From the NCBI GenBank assembly GCA_963971535.1, contig OZ020590.1:152996034-153060033 (forward strand): a stretch of DNA of 64,000 bases, read 5' to 3'. The notes beneath the pieces were generated by a model. That model saw only the letters and a program-made list of their open reading frames with translations, did not search any database and was not told the DNA's origin. A program made the translations under genes and the position numbers. Shown one piece after another: positions 10,201-20,650 of this stretch. This stretch comes from Notolepis coatsorum (taxonomy: Eukaryota > Chordata > Actinopteri > Aulopiformes > Paralepididae). The stretch's first letter is position 1; every line of letters starts with the position of its first letter.

Positions 10201-13200
10201 GTTCTAAGGAAGATATCTACGCTATAGCCCTCCTCGAGCACGGGACAAAGAGAGTCAACGTCAGCGGAGTGATGAGATACGCAACTCCACTCCTGAGGCG
10301 AGAGGGAATGCCCACCTTTCCTGCTACAAAAGAGGCGACGGAGCGGTATCTATTGAACACAGAGCGGCGCCTAGCCAAAGACCCCGCTCAAGAAGCTGTG
10401 TACCGTGCTGAGATTAACAAATTAATCACAGCGGGACACATAAAGAAATTGACTGGCGACGTCGTGCGCTGCTCCGTGCCTCCCTGATCAAAGACGGCTT
10501 TGATCTCCGGCAGCGGGACAGCAGCGACCCCCCAGTCTTGAGCAGCCTCTCCCCAGAGGAGAAGCCCGTCGCAGAGGACCCAGCAGCAGATGAAGAGGTC
10601 CAACAAAGTGTGACAAATAGTTTCTACGTGGACAACTGTTTACAAAGCGTCTCGACGCCAGAAGAAGCCGAGGCTCTCCTACTCAAGCTCCGCGCCTCCC
10701 TGATCAAAGGCGGCTTTGATCTCAGGCAGTGGGCCAGCAGCGACCCGCAAGTACTGCGCCGCCTCTCCCCCGAGGACAAAGCCGCGAGCAGCGATACTTG
10801 GATGGCGACCATCCCAGGAGAAGCCCAAGAAATGACACTAGGACTAGTCTGGCGCTTCAAAACAGACTCGCTCCATTATAGACACAAACCCCTGATCAAG
10901 GAGCAGGGAAGGTCGACGGCAATACCGACCACCAGACGGAGTGTATACAGAACACTCGCCAGACAATATGGATGTATTCTACCTTACACCACCAGGGCAA
11001 AGATGATTGTAAGAGCGCTATGGGACAAAGACCAGGGCTGGGACGATCCCATACCCGAACACCTTGCATCCACATGGAGAGAGTGGGAGACGGAACTCCG
11101 CTCACTCCCCGGTGTTAATATACGCCGCAGCTACTTCCCACCCACAGTGAGGCCAGAGACATGCAAGATCGACCTGCACGTATTCAGCGACGCCTCCGAA
11201 GTAGCCTACGGTTCGGTGGCCTACTTGCGTGCCCAAGAGGAGGAAGGAGAAATACATACTGCTTTCATCCTGGCTCGCTCAAGAATAGCCCCACGCAAGC
11301 AACAATCTATCCCGCGCCTAGAGCTCTGCGCAGCCCTAGCAGGAGCGCAGCTCGCCACGTTAATCCAACGTGAACTCACCATTCCGGTGCAAAGAACAAT
11401 CTTGTGGTCAGACTCCACGACCGTACTCACATGGATCCGGTCGGATTCGTGCAGATACAAGGTCTTCGTGGGAGTCAGAGTCACCGAGATTCAAGAGTTA
11501 ACAGAAGTAACCAGCTGGCGGTATGTGGACACCAAACACAACCCAGCTGACGTCATCACCCAGGGAATGTCCCTGGATGACCTCACCCGTCACAACCTCT
11601 ACAGTGACGGGCCAAAGTTCCTCAAGCTCCCCGAAGAAGAGTGGCCTACACCCACCCCACGGGAGGCGAGTAAAGAGGAGGCAGAGAACAAGAAACCTAT
11701 GTTCTGTGGGTTGACACACACACTCGTCCCCACAGGCCCGGTTCTAGACGATTGCCTCACCCTAGAGAGTGCGCAGCTAAAGACATTTCTGTGGCACCAC
11801 CCAGAGGTTCAGCCCACAACTGACATTTCAGCAGCTGACTACGAAGAAGCAGAACTCCTTCTACTACAACGAGCCCAGAGAGACTCGTTCCCCGATGAGC
11901 TAGCCTGTCTACAGGGAGCAAAGCCCGTCCCATCAGACAGCAGACTGCTTCACCTGGCCCCCGAGAGCGACGCCCATAATCTCATCAGAGTGGGTGGTCG
12001 TCTGCGGAGAGCCCCAGACCTACCGGATGACGTTAAGTACCCGATAGTCTTGAACAGCCGACATAAGGTCACAGAGCTGATCATAAAGAAATACGACGAG
12101 GATGTGCACCACGCAGGGGCAGAGAGAGTCTTCGCGGAGATCAGACGTCGTTATTGGATACTGCAAGGGAGAGAAGCAGTGCGGCGCTTCCAGCGAACCT
12201 GTCTAGACTGCCGTAAGTGGCGCGCGCAGCCCAGTATACCCCGGATGGCTGACCTACCTCCCTGTCGCCTCTGACTCGGCGACAAGCCCTTCCACTCCAC
12301 CGGTATGGACTGTTTTGGCCCGCTGTATATAAAGAGAGGAAGAGGAACCGAGAAGCGGTGGGGTATTGTATTCAAATGCATGACCACCAGAGCGATACAT
12401 ATCGAACTCCTTCCAACCATGAGCACAGACTCATTCCTTATGGCCTTCCGAAGATTCACATCACGGAAAGGAAAACCGTCTACATTGTTGTCCGATCACG
12501 GGACAAACTTCAAAGGCGGAGAAAGAGAGCTGAGAGAGAGCTTACAAGCTATGGGCCCAGAACTTAAGACCCACCTCGCTCCATCCCAGATTGACTTCCA
12601 GTTTAATCCCCCGAACGCACCTCACTTCAGTGGAACCTGGGAACGAGAAGTACGTTCCATAAAGACAGCCCTGTACGCCGTGCTTGGGGCCCAGACTGTG
12701 GCGGAAGAAGTCCTAATGACAGTCCTCACGGAGATCGAGGGAGTATTGAACTCAAAGCCCCTCGGTTACGTCTCAAGTGATGTAGCAGATGTCGACCCAG
12801 TCACCCCCAACACTCTCTTGATGGGGCGGCTGGACCCCGCGCTACCCCAGACAATGTACAGGCCTGAAGAAGCGAACGGCCGAAGAATGTGGAGGTACAG
12901 TCAAGTACTGGCTGATAAGTTTTGGAACAGCTTCCTACTCCACTACCTACCGTCTCTACAGACCCGCCAGAAGTGGGTAAAAGAGAGAGACAATTTGACA
13001 GAAGGAACAGTCGTCATGATCATCGACCAGTCACTACCCAGAGCTATGTGGCCGGCTGGCCGCGTAAGCAAAGTGATCACCGGTGCCGATGGAAAGGTCC
13101 GAGCAGCTGAAGTGCTCGTCCAAGGACGGATTTACACCCGACCCGTGGCGAGGCTAATAGAACTGCCAAGGCTCCCTGATACTATTGATGACGACCATGA

Positions 13201-13309
13201 CCCTATGACTTTGTGAGTTGACTGACCCTTACAGCGGACATTGAGTAGTGGACAGTGCGGTTAATCTGTCTCTGCTCAGCTAATTAGGTGGGACTAATTA
13301 GGGGGCGGC
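7238..13309 (+). mobile_element. BEL/Pao interior: gag, protease, RNase H and integrase parts
   Basis: Parts recognised in order, with rough positions: a charged coiled-coil-like gag start (7.3-8.3 kb); a DUF1759-type gag region (8.6-9.2 kb); cysteine knuckles such as CPYCEKEHWLSQC and CYRCARSHMAAEC (9.3-9.5 kb); an aspartic protease with VLDDGSEKTLL (about 9.63 kb); Pao-type polymerase-associated and RNase H sequence with FSDASEVAYGS (10.2-11.6 kb); an integrase zinc-binding region with HHAGAERVF and CLDCRKW (12.1-12.2 kb); an integrase core with DCFGPLY and DHGTNFKGG (12.3-12.8 kb); and a DUF5641-like C-terminus (12.9-13.2 kb). A purine-rich tract (GGGGGCGGC) precedes the 3' LTR. The interior is broken, with a small number of breaks. 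No envelope gene is seen. Confidence 0.9.
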
Positions 13310-14699
13310 TGTTGTGAAGGATCAGATTAAACCGAATATATATATTTATTTATGGATATATATTTAATAGTATTTGTATATCGTTTGATATCCCTTGTAT
13401 ATTCCTTGTACGTGTACACGGAATATCCCTTTATTCTACTACAGCCCATAATAGTTCATTCTCTTATTGGACAAAAGGACCAGGCGCCAGGGACAAGCCC
13501 CTGGCGTTCAAGTTCAAAGGTACCGACGAGACATGCCCTTACTAGCCTCAGCTCCGCGCAGGAATACGGCTACCGAAAGCAGAGCGGCACTACTTGTCCG
13601 CTGTGCATATAAATATGGCGCAAGAAATGTAGAATTCCTCTTAGTCCTTTACCCTTCTACCCAACTAAGTAACAAGACGTGAAGCCTCACCCCACGATAC
13701 CGCGTGCGGTGTAGTACGGCCTGTTTGGCCTTAGAATAGCAGTGATACCTCGTGCGAATTAATAGCTGAATTGCCAGAGTTTGGCACCGTATTTCTATTA
13801 AGTAATAATAGTCTATTATGTATGGTGCATCGTTCGGTTAGAGTTCTAAAGTGAGCAGCACCCCCATCGTTTCCTCGCGTTATCTAGAGTCTTAACCAGG
13901 CTGGGCAGACCACGCGTGGTGCTTTCATCCGAGGAGTTCTGGGCGAGGACGAGTGGACCTGCACATTGGATTACCTACCCCGACGACTGCTGAGCCCTAT
14001 ACGGCATGGAATATCTATTTGCTTTGGTGCTTTGATTTGTGGAGCAGATAATCGCCAACACCGGTGAGTGTTGGATTTACCCCGAGAGGAGCCAAGGTGA
14101 GACGGCGCTCAGACCAGACTGAGGTCGCCTCGCTTCTTCTTCGTTGTGGACCGACAGCGACAGCTACAGCTATCGTCTACAAGAGAGCCCAAGTGTATTC
14201 ATCTGTGGATCAAGGTTCCACGGGCACTGTTTTCTGTACCTGAATTCTCCCTGGAGATCGTTGACCAGACGGGATACAGCCGACGGCTCTCCTACCCCCC
14301 CTACTGGCTTACAACCGGCGGGACCCCTTCAGTATATTATCCAGCTATAATCATTAAGTGACTATCGCTATAATCCCCTAAGAGCCAGGTTGTATACTTG
14401 CTTCCTGTGTAACCAGAGATTGGACATTCAGTGTTGATTTGCATACGAGTACTCATTTGCCTTACAAGAGCATTCAATTCAAATCATAAATGTAATAAGT
14501 AATTATTATATGTACCTTTTGCTATATATTAAATATTTGACTATTACCTTTGTGTGGACCTGATTTCATATGTGGGAAAGTGTTCATCATACTTAGATAT
14601 CGTGTACTGTATGGCCAGTAATTAAAGTACATAAAGCGGTAGTGGTTTAATGATACCATACTTATCAATACAGTCAGGGAATTGTACCCCTCAGTTACA
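13310..14699 (+). repeat. 3' LTR of the BEL/Pao element
   Basis: Same length and ends as the 5' LTR and almost identical to it, followed by the GATAT duplication. Confidence 0.93.
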
Positions 14700-14805
14700 G
14701 ATATAGTGTTTTAACAGTTTTTGAGAGAAGGATAACATGACTTCACGATCAACCCTGTTGTGGAGCCCCAGAGGATTAAGAATGTGAAATTACCCTTCAC
14801 ACTAC

Positions 14806-15090
14806 ATGTACAAAATTAAACAATTCATTCGTTTTTTCACCAGAATAATAATAACTCAGAGAACAGAGATAATGGAATCTGCATGGAATGGCCGCAGCAA
14901 TCGTTGCGACATTAACCTACCTATAAAACTAGAACTAGTGGTCAAATGAGCACAAATGTCATAAAACCATGTAATAAAATGAACGTTAAGCATTATGTAT
15001 TACAAGTTAAAACTTAAAGGAGTTACATTTAGCAGAAACGAGTGAAATAAGGAGCTATATTTCAAACTGAATCACCTCCCCTCAGAGAGC
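14806..15090. other. Right flank of the 54-bp minisatellite locus, duplicated at 38.4 kb
   Basis: Non-coding sequence running from ATGTACAAAATTAAAC through GGAATGGCCGCAGCAATC to CACCTCCCCTCAG. It matches 38409-38665 almost base for base. It is the other half of the locus interrupted at 3904. No gene is seen. Confidence 0.7.
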
Positions 15091-15114
15091 GGCATTCTCC
15101 ACTTGCACAACCTG

Positions 15115-16632
15115 AAAGTAGTCACTTCCGGCTGACTTCCGGTTGCCAATGGTACTTCCTGTCCCATCCAAATACATTGGTTTTAGCTACTTTTCTCCCC
15201 TTATTTAAACAACTTTGTCATCACAGAGAGGCAATGAAACGTTTGTATTATTATAGTATAGAATGTATTTTATAAGCAAACGTTTGTCAGCAGGGTTTTT
15301 GGGCTGTATTTCATGTAAAAACGTTCACTGTTAGTTTACTTGCTCACGCTAATTAAGGCTAATACTGGCTAACAGAAGCTAGCGCAAGAAACGACGCCGC
15401 AAAGTATTGTTTATAGTGCATTTCTTGCCACCTTATAGCATTTGTACATTTGTATGACAGTCTATAATGCTCCCGTGAGGTTTTTCCGGACGTTTTGGTA
15501 ATGATTTTCACTATAAAATCATATTTCTAAATGACAGGAAGTTGATAAACTGTCCGGAATAGCTTTGAGCTAACGATCTTTGCCAATGCATTGCAAGAAA
15601 CAACGCCGCAAAGTATTGTTTATAGTGCATTTCTTGCCACCTTATAGCATTTGTACATTTGTATGACAGTCTATAATGCTCCCGTGAGGTTTTTCCGGAC
15701 GTTTTGGTAATGATTTTCACTATAAAATCATATTTCTAAATGACAGGAAGTTGATGAAAACTGTCCGGAATAGCTTTGAGCTAACAATCTTTGCCGATGC
15801 ATTCCATTCTAAACGTAACGTTAGTTGTTCAAAACATTACCTGTCTATATAATTTGTTCCTCAACGTTATATAGACGGGTAATGTTTTGTAAACTAACTG
15901 CAGCCTGCTACAGTTAGAAGCTAACGTTAGCCAGCAAGCTGCAGCTTGCTACAGTTAGAAGCTAACGTTAGCCAGCAAGCTGCAGCCTGCTACAGTTAGA
16001 AGCTAACGTTAGCCAGCAAGCTGCAGCCTGCTACAGTTAGAAGCTAACGTTAGCCAGCAAGCTGCAGCCTGCTACAGTTAGAAGCTAATGTTGAGGAACA
16101 AATTATATAGACGGGTAATGTTTTGAACAACTAACGTTACGTTTAGAATGGAATGCATCGGCAAAGATCGTTAGCTCAAAGCTATTCCGGACAGTTTTCA
16201 TCAACTTCCTGTCATTTAGAAATATGATTTTATAGTGAAAATCATTACCAAAACGTCTGGAAAAACCTCACGGGAGCATTATAGACTGTCATACAAATGT
16301 ACAAATGCTATAAGGTGGCAAGAAATGCACTATAAACAATACTTTGCGGCGTCGTTTCTTGCGCTAGCTTCTGTTAGCCAGTATTAGCCTTAATTAGCGT
16401 GAGCAAGTAAACTAACAGTGAACGTTTTTACATGAAATACAGCCCAAAAACCCTGCTGACAAACGTTTGCTTATTAAATACATTCTATACTATAATAATA
16501 CAAACGTTTCATTGCCTCTCTGTGACGACAAAGTTGTTTAAATAAGGGGAGAAAAGTAGCTAAAACCAATGTATTTGGATGGGACAGGAAGTACCATTGG
16601 CAACCGGAAGTCAGCCGGAAGTGACTACTTTG
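15115..16632. mobile_element. Giant fold-back element (about 1.5 kb palindrome)
   Basis: The left arm (15115-15865, beginning AAAGTAGTCACTTCCGGCTG) is the reverse complement of the right arm (about 16090-16632, ending CAGCCGGAAGTGACTACTTT). The left arm is longer because a segment of about 190 bp (from CAAGAAACGACGCCGC, about 15384, again at about 15595) is tandemly duplicated. The centre is a 41-bp tandem repeat. The paralogous locus near 38.68 kb lacks the element. No open frame of note. It is a non-autonomous DNA element of unassigned family. Confidence 0.8.
15897..16087. repeat. 41-bp tandem repeat at the centre of the fold-back element
   Basis: About 4.5 copies of a 41-bp unit containing GCTGCAGCCTGCTACAGTTA and GAAGCTAACGTTAGCCAGCA. 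The unit itself contains small palindromes (TAACGTTA, GCTGCAGC). Confidence 0.9.
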
Positions 16633-16737
16633 GAGAATACAACAGAAAAGACAGCGCGATATGCAATGAGGTGGTGTGACAGGATCTCACTGCCACCTAG
16701 TGGTAGCTGTTGTTACTGTATGTACTGTGTGGATTGA

Positions 16738-17355
16738 TTGAATTGATTGATTGATTATTAACAGATTGCAAAATGGGTACAATACAGTACAGCTCAATAC
16801 ACACAATTGTTAAGGGGATGCAGACCAGAGAAAGACTTTCGTCTTGTTTACATCGGGGTCCCCCATTTTCAACTCATCAGGATATGACATACATGACATA
16901 CAGATAGACAGTACTGCTACATCTATACATTTATGACATACCAGCTTGCAAATACAGTACTGTTTGTAATACAAAAGAGTCCAGAAAAGAGAGTAAATAC
17001 ATTTGACGTAAAAACTGTACATTGGTGGAGGTTGGGTAGGTGGGGTGGGGTTGGGTGGGTGGGGGGCTGTACATTGGAGGTGGTTTGGTGGGGGGGGGGG
17101 GTTGGGTAGGAGGGGTGGGTGGGTTGGGAACACTGTACAACTGTACAAGCAAAACTGTACATTGGAATATTGACAAAACCATACTTGGTAATTTACTGTA
17201 CATTGGCGGGGGTTGGGTTAGGACATTTACAGGGGCCAGTTTCGAATTGCAGTCTCCCGTAGGTGTTCTTTGAGAGTGGTTTTGAAAGTGGGTAGTGATT
17301 CACATTCCTTTACCGCTTTGGGTAGGGCGTTCCACATTGATGTGGCATAATTGCG
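16738..17355 (-). mobile_element. LINE-A (Jockey-group LINE) 3' end, copy a
   Basis: A minus-strand 3' fragment of the commonest LINE here. It has a (TCAA)n-type tail at 16738-16757, a 3' UTR with repeated CCACC/TGTACA motifs, and the last codons of the polymerase frame (17225-17355; ..NYATSMWN.. reading from right to left). It is cut off at about 17355 by a minisatellite. The same insertion is at 38774-39629 in the paralogous locus. Confidence 0.75.
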
Positions 17356-17364
17356 AAACGTGTG

Positions 17365-17660
17365 CATCTATGCATCCTTCTATCTCCAGCTACTATCTCC
17401 AGCCTCATGCATCTATCTCCAGCTACTATCTCCAGCCTCATGCATCTATCTCCAGCTACTATCTCCAGCCTCATGCATCTATCTCCAGCTACTATCTCCA
17501 GCCTCATGCATCTATCTCCAGCTACTATCTCCAGCCTCATGCATCTATCTCCAGCTACTATCTCCAGCCTCATGCATCTATCTCCAGCTACTATCTCCAG
17601 CCTCATGCATCTATCTCCAGCTACTATCTCCAGCCTCATGCATCTATCTCCAGCTACTAC
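17365..17660. repeat. 33-bp minisatellite
   Basis: About nine copies of a 33-bp unit containing ATCTCCAGCTACTATCTCC and AGCCTCATGC. The period is a multiple of three, so frames stay open on both strands and read short peptide repeats. I regard those as chance. It interrupts the 5' side of LINE-A copy a. Confidence 0.93.
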
Positions 17661-17944
17661 AGTATCTCCAGCCTCAACGCCTCTGATGCTCGTAACAGCT
17701 GTCGGGCACAAAGTGACTCTCTATTCATGACCGCAGCAGCATATGAGGGGAGTGGAGTGAAGTGTAACTCCATTTAAATTGTCTGAGAAAATAATGTTTC
17801 CGATCAATTCACACAAATGCTCCGTCGGTATGAATCTGGCGGGAAGTGCGTGGGCGTGGCGTAGCCGGATGTTGTTGCTGCTCAGGCCAGACTGGAAGGA
17901 ATGATATAAATAGCTTGAAGAAAACAACGGCCATCGTTTAGATT
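17661..17944. other. Unassigned DNA between repeats
   Basis: About 280 bp with no open frame, repeat family or RNA gene that I recognise. A TATAAATA-like string lies near 17905, but nothing supports a promoter. Confidence 0.4.
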
Positions 17945-19016
17945 AGAATGATAGAATAGAATAGAATAGAATAGAATAGAATAGAATAGAATAGAATAGA
18001 ATAGAATAGAATAGAATAGAATAGAATAGAATAGAAATACTTTATTTATCCCGAGGGAAATTCGGCACTACACATCGCTCACATTAAACGGTAAACATTT
18101 AGGTAGTCAGAAACAAAAGTCACGAATAATACGACGAATAAGAATAAAAATACAAATAAAATACGGGATATGCATTTGTCTATGTTATGTATATATGTAA
18201 CGGATGGTACCGTGAAGCGCAGTCACAAAGGACTTCAGATGTTGTGAAGTGACTGGGGTGAGTAGCGGTGCTGTGGGTTAAACTCACTCTCATCCTCAAA
18301 AGACACTGACACATTACAAAGCAGTGAATTCACCTCTTGGTATAGCGATCTGTGCTGTCGCCCGCGGCGTGGGAGACCCGGGTTCGAAACTCCCTCGGCG
18401 CATCGAAAGTGACAATGTCACAACCGTTACATATATATATAAAATATACAGTAAGTGTACAGTAAAAAGTGTAACATTTTACAATGTTGATTTAAAAGTA
18501 AAAGTCCAGGAAGATTAGATAGTACTGTCACCCTGTGCTCAGTGATGCAGTGAGGGACAGACTGATGTGTTATAGAGTCTGATGGCTGTCGCAATGAAGG
18601 ACTTCCTGTGCCTTTCAGTGTTGCAATCTTGGGAGTCTTAGTCTAACACTGAACATGCTCCTTCTATCAGCCAAGTCCGCGTGTATAGTGGGTGGGAGGG
18701 GTTGTCCATGATGGCGTGGAGTTTAGCAAGGCTCCTCCTCTCCGACACCACTGCCAGAGTCTAGCTCCACCCCTACCACGTTACTGGCCTTCCTGACCAG
18801 CTTATCCAGCCTGTTTGTGTCCCCCGCTCTCAGTGCGCTGCCCCAGCAGTTCACGGCGTACAAGAAGGCGTCTGCCACCACCGACTCATAGAACATCCTC
18901 GACATCCTTGTACAGACGTTGTAGGATGTGAGGCACCTTGACAGCATCTGGGACACGTTGTTTGCTATTTCTGCTAATCTCCTCATTACTTTGGATATGA
19001 GGAGGATTAAGTGCAA
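17945..19016 (-). mobile_element. LINE 3' end with (ATTCT)n tail, minus strand
   Basis: Minus-strand 3' fragment of a Rex1/CR1-like LINE. The simple-repeat tail (about 16 TAGAA units, 17949-18025) is followed by TTTATTTATCCCGAGGGAAA, then UTR, then the end of a reverse transcriptase frame at 18723-19016 (SRMFYESVVADAFLYAVNCW, then RLDKLVRKA). The 5' part is missing. A tRNA-like short element is inserted in the UTR. Confidence 0.75.
18196..18435 (+). mobile_element. tRNA-like short element with TGTAACGG inverted ends
   Basis: Bounded by TGTAACGG and CCGTTACA. Inside, 18350-18400 reads like a tRNA gene half (GGGTTCGAAACTCC is a B-box match). It is related in layout and sequence to the 311-bp tandem array at 52.8-53.7 kb (GTAACGGA.GGTACC, AGTGAATTCAC). 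It could be a SINE-like unit or a small element with TG/CA ends. Confidence 0.5.
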
Positions 19017-19506
19017 ACTGTCAGCTTTAATCTGAGGGTAAATCCATATTGGATGGACATATTCTTAAAAAGAATAATCCACACTGTCCGTGGGTGCTGC
19101 TCCCATTTCAGGAAATGACTATGAACCACATTTGTGTATCTCCGTGATTTGGACAGATTAGGATTATACTCATAAAGTTGTCATTTTTAATATGTAGTCA
19201 AAACCCTTAACGCACAATGGTTTGTGGAAGTGTAATACCCTCGCCAGGCTCTATCTGCTTGCCAGGTTTTGTTTACAGCCTTTATCTCTATGAGAGTTCA
19301 GTTGGGTATTCTAGGCTGTAAAGAGCCTGGTTTATATGGCTGTCTAAATGAATAGAAGTAAATTGCTTTGAGGCAGCATGGTTACAACAGGCGACACATA
19401 CAGCAGGCTACACGGCTTGGCTTAAATTAATCAGAGAAAACTGTCCCAAGTTATCCAAGCTGCTTTGGATGATATTGTTCCTGCCACAGTATACAAAGCT
19501 TTAAAG
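19017..19506. other. Unassigned DNA
   Basis: About 490 bp between two LINE fragments. I see no coding frame, RNA gene or recognisable repeat. Confidence 0.4.
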
Positions 19507-20420
19507 TATGAATGAATGAATGAATGAATGAATGAATGAATGAATGAATGAATGAATGAATGAATGAATGAATGAATGAATGAATGAATGAATGAATGAA
19601 TGAATGAATGAATGAATGAATGAAAACTTTATTTAACAGTACGGCTCAATACACACAATTGTTAAGGGGATGCAGACCAGAGAAAGACGTTTGTCTTGTT
19701 TACATCAGGGTCCCCCATTTTCAATTCATAGTGACATTTATGACATACATGACATCATGACATTTATGGCATAGGGACATACATGACATACAGGTATATA
19801 GTACTGTTACATTTGTGACATATAAGATATGCAAATATACAGTACTGTTACCCATAGATCCTAACAGAGAATATATACATATGATGGGGAGGAGACTGTA
19901 CATTAGGAGGGGGTGGGTGGGTGGGTGGGAGAGAAATATTCATACGGTGGGGAGAGAATATATACATACGGTGGGGAGGAGACAGTACATTAGGAGGAGG
20001 TGGGTGGGTGGTAGAGAAATATACATACGGTGGGGAGAGAATATATACATACGGTGGGGAGGAGACTGTCTATTAGGTGGGGGTGGGGGGGTTTGGACAT
20101 TTACGGTGGCCAGTTTCGAATTGCAGCCTCCAGTAGGTGCTCTTTGAGAGCAGTTTTGAATGTGGGTAGGGATTCACATTCCTTTACAGCTTTGGGTAAG
20201 GCGTTCCACATTGATGTGGCATAATTGCGAAACGTGTTTAGTCCCTTGTTTGAGCCGAATCTGGGTTTAACATGATTTGTTGAGATCCCTCTGGTGTTGT
20301 GGTCGTGGTATTCACTGACCTTTGGGAAGTATCGTATAGTGTATCTTGTAGACCAGGCCCATTGCAAGGTGCTGTACTCTGTCGTCTACTCTAAGCCATC
20401 CTAGGTAGTCAAAGTGGGCT
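19507..20420 (-). mobile_element. LINE-A copy b, minus strand, 3' portion
   Basis: A very long (GAAT)n tail (19509-19623, about 29 units), the LINE-A 3' UTR, and the last 88 or so codons of the polymerase (20367-20101; GLNTFRNYATSMWNALPKAV, ending RNWPP). The similarity stops at about 20420, so it is 5'-truncated. Part of the MYMSK-containing segment is missing compared with the other copies. Confidence 0.85.
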
Positions 20421-20646
20421 ATTTACACTGTAGGAATGCAGGACGTGTAGACAGTTGTCGAGTCGAATCCCTTTACTTCCGAACATGAAATAAATAACGT
20501 CAGTAGTTACATCCTTTTACCTCTAAACATAGAAGTCAGTTAGCCATTGAATAGTTACATTCAATGGCTACAGCCAACATGTAAACACCATGTAAACAAA
20601 ACTAGTTTCCCAGAATGCCTAGTTTCTCCACTCTGAACCCAGAGTC
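20421..20646. other. Unassigned DNA
   Basis: About 225 bp with no recognisable gene or repeat. Confidence 0.4.
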
Positions 20647-20650
20647 TTAA

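Larger units (their letters stand above)
5848..14699 (+). mobile_element. BEL/Pao LTR retrotransposon, young but broken
   Basis: A complete-length element with two 1,390-bp LTRs and an interior of about 6.1 kb. It is flanked by the 5-bp duplication GATAT (5843-5847 and 14700-14704), as expected for BEL/Pao. By eye the two LTRs differ at about six positions (about 0.4%), so the insertion is recent. The interior is broken in a few places. It lies inside the older solo LTR. Confidence 0.93.
3905..14801 (+). mobile_element. Old solo LTR (TG...CA) carrying two later insertions
   Basis: Outer fossil of a nested stack. It begins TGTGGTGGATTTTTG, ends ATTACCCTTCACA and is flanked by the 4-bp duplication CTAC (3901-3904 and 14802-14805). 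The paralogous locus near 38403 has the uninterrupted target ACCTACATGTAC, so the empty site is visible. Without the nested L2 and BEL/Pao insertions the outer element is only about 560 bp and non-coding, which fits a solo LTR. The family is not assigned. It is older than both insertions inside it. Confidence 0.65.

Noticed and set aside
17310-17777. Long open frames on both strands over the 33-bp minisatellite
   Set aside because: The period is a multiple of three, so any frame without a stop in one unit stays open. No unique protein part is attached.
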